From Mucor racemosus (lineage: Eukaryota; Mucoromycota; Mucoromycetes; Mucorales; Mucoraceae), in contig JAPEHQ010000017.1 in NCBI GenBank assembly GCA_027405735.1, positions 69,501 through 133,500 of the forward strand: a stretch of 64,000 bases of DNA. Direction: 5' to 3'. The notes beneath the pieces were generated by a model that searched no databases, had not been told where the DNA came from, and was given only the letters and a program-made list of their open reading frames with translations. Shown in pieces: positions 49,600 through 59,500 of the stretch. How positions within the stretch are numbered: the first letter of the stretch is position 1; the number at the start of each line of letters is the position of its first letter. Made by a program: the position numbers and the translations under genes.

Positions 49600-52459
49600 A
49601 AAAAAACATTTTGTAATATTTTATTTTCTAGCATTATCCCTTCTCTTTAATAAGCATTTTTCTTCATATCACCTCCTTGAATTGTAATAAACTGATATAA
49701 ATTAATTTTTATATACATATTACACAGATGCATGATGACATTTATTAGTTGCACAAACTCATGTCAGTACCACTTCGGCATGACTAGATGGTTGAATTGA
49801 ATCACTGAGCGGTATTGTGTAGCATACGCCAGGGGCTGCTTCGCTGTAAAATGTAGGCGCATTAGTATTATCCTTGCTTTTTTTTTTTGTCGTTTTCAGA
49901 TACCTAAAATTGCTGTTGCTTTAAAACGTATGCAACTTGAAAGTCTTGACACTTTTAATGAGGAATTTTAAAATATTATAAATATACATTGCAATAGAGA
50001 AAGAAATAAACAGAAAAAGGGATTGTTTATATTTAATACAAGTGAAACGGCTGTATTATGTATCATTATACAAGCACTTGACATATAATATAAATGGTCA
50101 ACACCGCTACTTGGTGTACAGCTCGTGCTGTCGCAGGCCTGTTTTACTTAATTATAAGAAGTTATTCATCGTATTGTACCAATAGTTGGAAAATATATAT
50201 AACTGTTATTTTCAAAGATATACTAACAGTAACTGCGTATGTTGTCTCTTGCTTTTTTATAATCATCAGTTTTTTTTACAAAATATAATAAATTACCCCT
50301 ATTAAAACCATATCCAATTTTTTTCATTACAAAAAATTACAATTTCTTTAAGAACGATACATCAGGTAAGGAGTAATATCACCTCAAATGACTCATTTTA
50401 CGTTTATAATTAAGATAAAAATATCTTCCTTATTAGTCTCCAAGCAAGACGCAATATCATATCAAATGAGTCATTTTATGTTTATAATGAAAACAAAGAA
50501 TATTGACTACCTGACTAAGGAGTTGTAACAGCTAAAATGACTACTTTACGCGGCCATCATTTGTATACAAATACAGGTTATTTCAACAGCTTCATTTCAA
50601 CATTCATATTTACATTTATTCCGACAACTGATTCAAATTCTACCAACAACAAACATACAAAAGTCCTCTCAAAACGGTTCTTTGCTTTTCGCGGACAGCC
50701 CATGCTCGACTGGAAAGCCCCAAAGACATAGAGTTTCCGTCCCTTTTCTCCTCCATTCGATTGATCATCATACTTGTAAGTAATAACAATGCATGAATAA
50801 AACTCTTGTCTAATATATTGTTCTTTTATAGCAAGATCAAGTTTATAAACAAATTCACCAAAAACCTTCCATGGTAGTTATCGCTATCCTTGGTCAATCG
50901 ATGTCAGACCCGGCTTTTGCAGGCGTAAGCGGCTGTAAGTACATTTAATGATAATGCAAAGACAAGCTATTAAATAATTGTATTGCTTTTTTTTTTTTTT
51001 TTTTTTTTGTAAACTTGATCTTTTTATTGAAAAAAGATTAATCAAAGAAAAAGAGATTACTTCAGTAAATGAGCTTCAGATGGAGTGCAATATCTATCTT
51101 TAGCGTCCCAAGAAGAGATCTTAAACGAATTGTCTAATTTAAAAAACCCTAACACCATAGGAGAGAATCATTGTTGTGCATGCGTTAGCTGGGTTAATGG
51201 ATAAACACGAAGAATCAGTAGTTATAGCATTTTATTTGTTTTCAATTCTCTTAGTTGGGGACACATAAGGGAAGGAGAAGCTATTGGTATCTCTTTTATT
51301 ATTGCTTCTTGTTTCATCTACAACAGAATGCTTAACACTTTTGCTGCTAAATAAATTCATTTCCTATCAATAGACACGAGTAAAGTATTTTCCACATAAG
51401 CGTATATCTAATAAAGTCCTACTTTTAATGTCCATAAAAGCTAGAAAAAAAGGGTAGGCATCGTTATAGACGAAAACTTCATCTCATTCAAGAATATTCA
51501 TATATTATTATCTGGACATGTTGAGCTATATACGTAAGCATCGCTTTCTATAGAAAACCATATAAAACTATATCATGCATATGCGATTTATAAAGTTACT
51601 ACGTTTGTAAAACGAAAAGTTTTAATAATGGTATTCTGTGATGAGGGTCTTCTTTGTAATGAGTCAGGCATTTCAGTTTCATTCATGCAAAGCCTTGCCT
51701 CATTCCTTATATAAATACTACAAGGAAATCATTACACGATCCCTTGTAGATTTACCTGTCTTGTTACACCCCTTTACTTTTATTTATTCAAATAAATATC
51801 TAATTTACAAATAAGAACACCAACCTTCATCAATCCGGTGGTCACCAATTTATAAAAACAAGAATAATATCTATAACCATATTATCCACCTTTGTTGTTA
51901 GTCCAAAATTACAGATCATTACATTCTTGTAATGGGATAATATGTTTCATCATGATTTTTAAGTTTTTTACGATTTTGTTTCTATCATTAGTAAAGTACT
52001 CAAAATCATCGAGTTCAAGACCACCAAGTATTTCAATAACGAACTTATTATGTCTCCATTCAAGGTGACCCAATCAATCAGACTTATGTACACAATAAAC
52101 TGTGGAATTAATTGTAGATGAGATCGTATCTTATCAGAATCTGAAAATTCAACATGTAACGTTTTCCTCTCGGTCATATTGCTTTTCGGCACTCTGGAAA
52201 AGTCGAACCCAAAAACATTGCAATTATTTCTTCGGTTGTTTCTATATCTTTCGTTGTTGAAGCCATATATTTGATCACACACAGTTCATTTTCATCAATA
52301 AAGGCGCTAAGTTTGATTTCTTTCTTAGCTGGATCCTTGAAATGGGCCTATATTATTTCCATAACCTAGGAATGCTGTCGAGCCCAATTTATACTAGTAA
52401 ATGACGGCTGCTATTTACAAAAATAAAAGAATATGGTTAAGAGGGGTTTATTATGAGAG
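49600..52459. other. Gene-poor region, possible gene relics
   Basis: No firm gene. At 50,372-50,410 and 50,453-50,491 an approximately 38-bp sequence around ATGASTCATTTTA is repeated. Near 50,700-50,935 two short open stretches flank a possible GT-AG intron (SPKDIEFPSLFSSI, then QDQVYKQIHQKPSMVVIAIL), perhaps a relic. A T run lies at 50,989-51,008. 51,800-51,930 resembles 11,590-11,690. The frame 52,282-51,968 (minus, 104 codons) is unassigned and may be a fragment. Confidence 0.45.
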
Positions 52460-52848
52460 TTTTGGAAATCTAGAATAACTGAGAAAGTAGAATGGTATTT
52501 ATAATGATTTAGAGAACCTGTCTACCATCGAACTTGAATGGATTTATATTTAGCAATCTTCTAGTTTTAAATACATTGTTATTGATTTAATATTCTAAGG
52601 GGTGAATCATGCAGAGCATTGGCCATAAGGGACTGTATGTCAAGTGTGACAATATTGACCTTTAGGGAAATGGTTGTTTATTACTGTTATATATATTTTA
52701 TATGTAATCTTGAATTAAGGGGTCATTTTTATAAACTTGAATCTTATTTATATTAATAGTGCAACTTTAATATAGATGAGTAGTTGACTAAATTGTTATC
52801 TTTGTTTATTATTATTGATTTGGATAGAATCCTATTTTGATATATATG

Positions 52849-52850
<2 letters not shown>
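52460..52850. repeat. Dispersed ~400 bp repeat, copy 2, cut by LINE tail
   Basis: Matches 41,541-41,945 and stops abruptly at TTTTGATATATATGTC (52,835-52,850), immediately followed by 45 T residues. The other copy continues there with ATTTGTG, so the T tract marks a retroelement insertion within this repeat. Confidence 0.75.
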
Positions 52851-52896
<46 letters not shown>

Positions 52897-53531
52897 TATG
52901 TAAATTTTGTATTTTACTAGGATTTTTTAAATTCAAAATGAAAATGATGTGAACAAGGCAGGGTTTTTAAGCCTCCTTGTTCAAGAAAGAAAAAAGAACA
53001 ATATTATTATCATGGAAAAATGCAAAGCCGAGAACCTCCAAAATGGAATCATCCAGAGGAACACCATCAGTTTGGCATAAGCCCGTGAGACCACACCAGA
53101 CTGCATCTTCCGTTAGAAGCTCATCTTGTAATCGCAAATGTGTTACCACACCAAACCAAAAACTGGATTTGAAAGGACAACCCACCAGGAAATGATAAAG
53201 ATCCTCAGAAGTATCATTACAAAGATCGCATAAAGGGACAGGATATTTCAACGGATTTATTTTGCGTAGAAGAGCCCGAAAGCCAATTCTGTCACGAATC
53301 AATCTCCACCAGGGAGTGAAAGCCTTTGAGGGCAATGACAAAGACCAGAAAATTTGCCAACTTGAGGGTTTCAGTAACATAGCGGGATGAACCACCAGAG
53401 GAGGATGAATGGGACGAGAGATCAGTTTGAAATATTTGCGCCAGACTCTTCTCAAGACACCCAACGAAATCCGAGCAATGGCCTGCCTTGTTTTAGGCCA
53501 GAGCTTGCACTTCAAGACGACAAACCCCCCC
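52851..53531 (-). mobile_element. 5'-truncated LINE copy a (zf-RVT end)
   Basis: On the minus strand this is the 3' end of a LINE: an ORF2 tail of about 182 codons (53,515-52,967), a short 3' UTR and a 45-nt poly(A) (plus-strand T 52,851-52,895). The peptide carries the zf-RVT module: LPSKAFTPWWRLIRDRIG, then PLCDLCNDTSEDLYHFLVGC, then the family tail. It resembles but is clearly diverged from the C-terminus of the intact LINE at 56,575-60,660 (LPAKAFTPWWRLLHDRIGHR), so it is another subfamily. Its truncated 5' end abuts the T tract of the next copy. Confidence 0.85.
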
Positions 53532-53918
53532 TTTTTTTTTTTTTTTTTGTGTTAAAGTGTATCTTTATTAGCATTGGTAAAATTATTACCCTATATTAAA
53601 AGGAAGGGTCAAGCTATCAGCTTGAACACTTGTCAAAGGGAAACGAGAAGAAAGCAGTAAACCATGATCTTGACGGATCATGTTTAGAACAGCAGAAGAC
53701 ATCCAAGGCTCAGTGTCTATGACACATCGCCAATGATATTTCCAGAGTGTTGTAAACGCAGCACCAAGAACCACTAAAACGTCTTCTTCTAATTCAACCA
53801 TTTCAAGGGAGCAAAAACTTGTGAGAGCTATCCAGATGGACAAGTCCGAGGGAAGGAGATCCTGCAGTGACAATGAATTAATCACTGAGGTCCAGGTCAA
53901 TGTTAAAACCGTCCAATA
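53532..53918 (-). mobile_element. 5'-truncated LINE copy b
   Basis: The minus-strand frame (about 53,893-53,586) reads WTSVINSLSLQDLLPSDLSI, then VLVVLGAAFTTLWKYHWRCV, nearly identical to the last 100 residues of the intact LINE ORF2. It has the same 3' UTR block (CTAATAAAGATACACTTTAA) and poly(A), seen as plus-strand T 53,532-53,549. High identity to the intact element suggests a recent insertion. Confidence 0.88.
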
Positions 53919-54020
53919 TTTTTTTTTCTTTTTGTATTAAAGCGCATCCTCAGCCGTCAAAAGTCGACTTTAAGAGACCTATACGAAGTCAGACCTATGC
54001 GAAAAACGTGCATCAAACCT
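53919..54020 (-). mobile_element. Very short LINE copy c (3' end only)
   Basis: A T-rich tract (53,919-53,933) followed by GTATTAAAGCGCATCCTCAG, the inverse of the LINE 3' UTR end (GATGCGCTTTAATAC against GATACACTTTAATAC in the intact copy). How far it extends toward the AT-rich core is unclear. It contains two GACCTAT motifs (about 53,975 and 53,992). Confidence 0.6.
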
Positions 54021-54060
54021 TAACCAAATTAGTTATACGTTACAGATTCAAGTAAAATAA

Positions 54061-54660
54061 AAATTTAAATTTACAAAAATGCCTTCAAAAAAAAATAAAA
54101 GCAGCCTGTTCTACCAAATTTATATTAAATTTTTATTAACATAAAAAAAAAAAATTTTAAGTACATCACAAGAATATTAAAATTGCAAAATAAATTTATT
54201 AATTGTATTTAATATTACAAAATTTTTTTTAAATAAAAATAATTTTAAATTTACAATAAATAAAAACTAAAAAATTAAAAATGTAATTTAATAAATTAAC
54301 AACTTTACAAAAATTTAAAACATTAAATTTTTAAATATTATAAAAATAAAACATGTAAATTTTGTACATAAAATTTAAAAAGTTTTTGCTAAAAGTTTAA
54401 CTCTTCTAAATATATAAAATAACAATGAAATACAAATAAAACATAACAAAAAAATTAAAAAATAATTAATAATAAACTGTAAATTTTATATAATTATATA
54501 TTAAAAATATATTTTTTAAAAGTTAACATTAATCTTGTTTTATATAATACAAATAATATTTACACATTATTTTATTAAATTTGAATAATATTGTTTAAAA
54601 TTGTTAAATTACGTGTTATACAAGACTTATTTTTTAAAAACTTTTTTAAAAATAGTTTGT
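54061..54660. other. Extremely AT-rich core, candidate centromere core
   Basis: By hand count 54,121-54,600 contains 44 G or C in 480 bases (about 91% A+T). 54,061-54,660 contains about 68 in 600. This is far more extreme than the surrounding DNA. It is not a simple repeat: A-runs, T-runs and TTTAAA/AATATT words alternate without a clear unit. No ORF exists. LINE copies on both sides point away from it. Resemblance to the AT-rich kinetochore-binding cores of Mucor centromeres is inference from composition and layout. Confidence 0.5.
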
Positions 54661-54701
54661 GTACATAAAGTGGGATAGATTTCATGTAACGCATATTTTA
54701 C

Positions 54702-54914
54702 GTGGTATAGGTTCTTGTTTATCTAGTATCCTCCTCAGAGTTAATTTTTCTCTGATGTGGTATAGGTCGCCGGGCTCTTTCGCGTATCTATCACTTTTAA
54801 TAAGTTTTGAAATACGCCATTTTTGAACAACTATATCTCGACAAGGAGGCTCTTTCGCGTATTCATCACTTGTTGAAAAATACGCCAACTTTGAACGACG
54901 ATATCTCGACAACT
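54702..54914 (+). promoter_or_regulatory. LINE 5' UTR tandem motifs (possible promoter monomers)
   Basis: A unit of about 70-75 bp starting GGCTCTTTCGCGTAT is present twice in tandem (54,773-54,847 and 54,848-54,914). Each has AATACGCCA, TTTGAAC and TATATCTCGACAA or a close variant. GTGGTATAGGT occurs at 54,702-54,712 and 54,757-54,767. Tandem 5' monomers are known as internal promoters in several LINE lineages; a promoter role here is inferred. Confidence 0.5.
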
Positions 54915-55087
54915 AGGATACATTCAATTCGCATCCAAGTATATTTAGATTCATCCATCGCAGCTGAACAACATATATCAATTTTAGATCTAAATCCTTT
55001 ATTTTCAACAATTCTAATTTTTGACACATCTCATAGCCAAGAATTCTATTTACTAAATACACTACACGCTACAGACACTATACTTCA

Positions 55088-56578
55088 ATGGCTCCAATGG
55101 AATCAACTTGGGCAGAATTGGCTGCTCGAGGCGCTGGATTAAAATATTACCAGCCTATCAAGAGACGTTCTGCGGATGCTCCCGCTTCTGCTTACCCCTT
55201 AGTGAGCTCTATTATGTACGAAGATGATGACTTGAAGAGTCAAATCGTGGCAAGTAAGGCCATGGCTATAGTGCAGCAGGCACTTACTTCAGGTTCGGTT
55301 TTGTTTTCTTTCCGTAAAGGAATCTTTGGTGATCGTGTTGATGCCTACAAGGCCATTCAAGCCCAGGTGTCCCCCAAGGTGGAATTTCGACCTTTGAGCG
55401 ATTATGATGACAAGAATGATGGTTCTTTGTTGCTGGAGGCCAAGTTTGAGGAGGCAACGGCTGCAAACAAGGCTATGAATGAGGGTGTCAACATAGGTGG
55501 CATCGTGTACAAGGCGGTCTTTGCCCATGAGAGTAAGGAGTTCGGTGAACTGAAACATGTTCAATTCACTCTGATGCGCATTATCAAGGAACCAACTTTC
55601 TTGAGGGACTTGATGGTTTCTTTGTCATATTATGGAAGAGTACTGCAGGTGAAGCAGTTTACTCGTGGTGGCTTCTTTGAGGGCAAGTTTTCGGTCATGT
55701 TGGATACTTCGGAGACTGATCAGGTAGAGGGTGAGATGCAGGAGGCTAAACCTCTGGATAGGATGCTCTATCTCAGCGAGTTTGATTGCTTTGTGGCAGC
55801 GACTTACAAAGGTGCTCCTCCTGTATGTCATTTCTGCAAGCATAGTGGTCATATTCGCGCCAAATGTCCTGAGTTGGCTAAGCGTAGATGCTTCAGGTGT
55901 GGGCAACAGGGTCATATGCTGCGTTTCTGTCCTGAGGCGGGTAAGCAGGCAGAATATGCAAAGAGGCAGAAGGTGGATACTCCCCAAGATGGTGCTTCTG
56001 AGGAGGTGGAAAAGGCTCGTGAGGCTGTGGCTCAAGTGTTAGACTTGATTACTAACGAAAAACTGGGAGAGAGTAAGATTGCTGATGAGTCCGTAGAAGA
56101 TGAGGACACCGGGTTGGGTATGGAGGAAGATAATTATGAGGGGGAACATTCCGATAATGGATCGGTTGTTGGGGAAGACATGGATCTTCACAGTGACAAC
56201 AATAGTGATCAGGTAACAATGGAGGAGGTTAAAGATCTTGTCGAGGAAGACACAGTGGTGCTACCAGGTAAGGGATCAGCATATTCTAAGTATGCTTCTG
56301 CTGCCGTAGCAATGAATATGAATGTGGATTCACCTCAGGAAATGTTAACCTTAACTACGCTCCGTCAAAACACGGAGAGGAAGAGGGCTGCTTTTGATGC
56401 CAAGCTCCAACAAGGCTCCAAGGCAACTGCTTATAATGGTAATGTCAAGACCGGTCATACTGCTGCTAACGGTGGTGTCTCGGGTGCTAAGAGCAAGAAG
56501 GCTGGTACTTCTGGTGGTGGTAAAGCTGCTGGCAATTTGCCTACCAAGACAAAACATAACGCCCCTAGGGCTCAATGA
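55088..56578 (+). CDS. LINE ORF1 (gag-like, CCHC zinc knuckles)
   Basis: 496 aa. RNA-binding protein that packages LINE RNA. The N-terminal half (about 70-220) is a mixed alpha/beta region resembling the RRM-like/DUF4283 fold of other ORF1 proteins (SGSVLFSFRKGIFGDRVDAY, YYGRVLQVKQFTRGGFFEGK). Two CCHC knuckles follow at about 247-260 (CHFCKHSGHIRAKC) and about 268-281 (CFRCGQQGHMLRFC). The C-terminal 200 residues are acidic, then basic and Gly/Lys-rich (SGAKSKKAGTSGGGKAAGNL). I use the ATG at 55,088 (MAPMESTWAELAARGAG). The stop codon overlaps the ORF2 start as ATGA. Confidence 0.9.
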   Translation: MAPMESTWAELAARGAGLKYYQPIKRRSADAPASAYPLVSSIMYEDDDLKSQIVASKAMAIVQQALTSGSVLFSFRKGIFGDRVDAYKAIQAQVSPKVEFRPLSDYDDKNDGSLLLEAKFEEATAANKAMNEGVNIGGIVYKAVFAHESKEFGELKHVQFTLMRIIKEPTFLRDLMVSLSYYGRVLQVKQFTRGGFFEGKFSVMLDTSETDQVEGEMQEAKPLDRMLYLSEFDCFVAATYKGAPPVCHFCKHSGHIRAKCPELAKRRCFRCGQQGHMLRFCPEAGKQAEYAKRQKVDTPQDGASEEVEKAREAVAQVLDLITNEKLGESKIADESVEDEDTGLGMEEDNYEGEHSDNGSVVGEDMDLHSDNNSDQVTMEEVKDLVEEDTVVLPGKGSAYSKYASAAVAMNMNVDSPQEMLTLTTLRQNTERKRAAFDAKLQQGSKATAYNGNVKTGHTAANGGVSGAKSKKAGTSGGGKAAGNLPTKTKHNAPRAQ

Positions 56579-59500
56579 GTACAACCATAGGTGTCAAGAT
56601 TGGCTGTTTAAACTCGCGCAGCTTGTTTATGCAGTCTAATCCCTCAACATTCAAAGAGTTCTCATCATATCTTCGTTCCAAGTCACTTCAACTAGACATC
56701 CTTTGCTTACAAGAGGTGTCTCAATTCCGCTCTCAATCTACTCTTACTGAATCCCAATTACGTTCCTTTTCCTTTGCTTTTCCTCGTTGTTCTCTCGTAG
56801 TGTCAAAACACTGCGCTATTATATGTCTTAACTCTCGCTTTTCCTTGATTGATACAGAGATTCTATTGGACGAGCGTTGTATTGTGGCATCTGTGGCAGA
56901 TACACAATCCAACGTCTTATGCAAGGTAGCCACCATCTACGCTCCTGCACAGTCTTCGGACCGTCCTTTGTTTCTCTCTCAATTTCTCTCTCTTCCGCTT
57001 TGGTCTGAGGTGCTCAACACGCCTTGGATGCTCATGGGTGATTTCAACCTTCACCTACACTCTTTATCTGTCTCTCGCCAACTTGATGTCGCTCCTTTTG
57101 TCCAGTGGTTGCGCACTCATTTTACAAACTGTCATCCTGAAGGTCTTCCAACATTCCCTCGGAGTAGTACTTGTATTGATTACATCTTTGGTCAGCTGTC
57201 TCTTGCTCCTCGGTTGGCTAACAGTCAATTGTTGTATATGCCTAGTCGGTGGACGGATCATTCTCTCTTGACTGTTGATTTGTTGCCTGCTACAACTAGT
57301 ATTGGTCCTGGTAGTTGGCGGTTCAATCCAACTCTCCTGGCTGATAAAGAGTTTCTTGCGTTGCTGAATGCCACGGTATCATTGTTCTTCTCTGGTACTG
57401 TTGGTGGTGGGTCTAGGGGTATACATACTAGTCAAGGTGGTAGTGGTGACTCTGAAAGCACTATTGCTCGATGGGAATCCCTCAAGTTGTTACTCAAGTG
57501 CTGTGCACAAAAGTACACTAGAGGCATGAAAGCGCGGCTCAAGAACAAAATCTTTACCTTACAACTGGAACGTATTCGGGCTCTCTCATCAACTTCTGTA
57601 TCGGGTGTTCGGACTGGTGATGCTTCAATTGTAGGTCAAACGGAAAGAGTGTCTACTGCTTCAGGTGATTCTGAGCAGGTTAGGCAGCTTGAAGTTTTGA
57701 TTGAGAATCAGATACAGAAAGAGACTAGTCAGAATATGCTTCGCTCTGCTACTCGTTGGCATGAACAGGGTGAGCGTAATAACAAGTATTTCTACCGTGT
57801 AATCAAGGAGCGGCAGTCTCAACAGACTATCCAATCCTTAAAGTGCTCTACTACTGGAGATATCTTGGTGGATGCAGCAGCTATTAACAGGGAGGCTCAA
57901 GGTTTCTATCAAAAGCTATACACCCCTGATGCTGTCGATGTTGAAGCTATCGATACTCTCCTAGGGAATATTCCTCCTGAAGTCTGTCTTTCATCTTTGG
58001 ATGCAGATAAACTAATGGAGATGCCAAGTCGTGATGTTGTCTTTGCCTTGCTCACTCACTCTCCCAAGTCTAAAAGTCCAGGTCTCGATGGTTTACCATT
58101 TGAGTTGTATCAATATCTTGCTGGTTCTTGTTCTGATTTTCTTGATTTACTTGTGGATGTGTTGAGTGATGCTTTTAATGGTGTATTTCCTCCTTCGTGG
58201 CAGCAGACTAGAATGGTACTATTGTTCAAGAAGGGTGACCCACAGTTGTTGGTTAACTGGAGGCCTCTGTCCTTAATTAACAGTGATGCCAAGTTATTTA
58301 CAAAGCTCATTGCTAATCGTATGAACAAGGTCTTGCCAAAGTTGATCAATCCTTATCAAACTGGTTTTCTTCCTCATCGTCTTATCTCTGATAATGGCTG
58401 GCTAAATCAATTGTTAATGTCTCATTTGCGTGTAGTTGCTCCTGATTTGCCTCAAGTAGCTGTTCTCTTAGATCAAGAAAAGGCGTATGATCGGGTTCAT
58501 CCTGAGTACCTTCGTCGTGTTTTGCTTCGTTTTGGTTTTCCTGATGGTCTGGTGTCGTGTCTGTTGTCTTTGTTTTTTGGAACAAAGATTTCAGTATCTA
58601 TTAATGGTTGGCTTGGTGCTCCCGTGCCTCAGCTGCGTGGTCTCCGTCAAGGTGATCCTCTTTCGCCGCTGTTGTTCAATTTGGCATTTGAGCCCTTGCT
58701 TCGTTCTCTTCTTGCTTGTCCTGGTTTGTCTGGTGTTTCTTTGTCTGCTGTAACCGTACCCCCCAAATGGAAGCCTTCTCCGGTGACTGTAAGGGATTTT
58801 GATGCGGCTACAATGCAATGGCCCATAGATTTTGTCAGTAGTTCTGGTTCGCCAACTCCTGTCAAGATTCTAAGTTATGCCGATGATTTGGAAGTCTTTC
58901 TTTCTTCTCCTGCTGAGTGGTCTGTTCTTTTGTCGTGGCTTGATTTATATGGTCGAGCGTCTAACGCAAAAGTCAACATGAACAAAACTGTTTTGGTGTC
59001 GTTGTCTGGTGTGTCCCACCCCACATGGGTTTCTTTGGCTAGTGATGCTGGTTTCCAGTGGCATGATGCTGAGTCCAGTGGTTCTGTGAGATATTTAGGT
59101 TATCCTTTATATCACACTGATAGTCAACTTAAAAATTATTTGGATGGTGTTCTGGTGAAGGTCCAAAGACACAGTAATATTTTGAAGCAAAGAAATCTCT
59201 CCATAAGGGGAGCTGGACTTGTGGCTAATTCATTACTGTTGTCCAAGGTGTATCACTTGCTTCGTGTTGTTCCTGGCGGTAGAACTACTGATTCCTGGGT
59301 GAGGGATCTCAAAAAAGTAGTTCGAGAATATGTGGTGTCTTTTCGTCCTGGTGTTGCTTGGTCTACTTTGTGCCTTCCTCGCAAGTTTGGTGGTGTTGGC
59401 TTGGTGGATATATCAGATCAGAGCTTAGCTCTGCATCTAATATATCTCCAACGCTTATTACGTCCGTCCTCCTTGTCGGATTTTGTTTCACCTTGGTTGG

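Noticed and set aside
50537..50731. 64-codon frame starting MTTLRGHHLYT
   Set aside because: No family. A different frame across the following putative intron looks slightly more coherent, and neither is convincing as a gene.
51968..52282. 104-codon minus-strand frame
   Set aside because: No recognisable motif or neighbouring exons. It is kept only as a possible relic in the region entry.
52851..52895. 45-nt T tract as an assembly artefact
   Set aside because: It is followed by a recognisable LINE 3' UTR and ORF2 tail in the orientation expected for a poly(A), so it is explained biologically, although its exact length may be unreliable.
54061..54660. AT-rich core as a nuclear insertion of mitochondrial DNA
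   Set aside because: No mitochondrial tRNA, rRNA or protein-coding content can be read in any frame. It is uniformly A/T without structure.
54061..54660. AT-rich core as a classic tandem satellite
   Set aside because: No repeating unit is visible by eye over the 600 bp.
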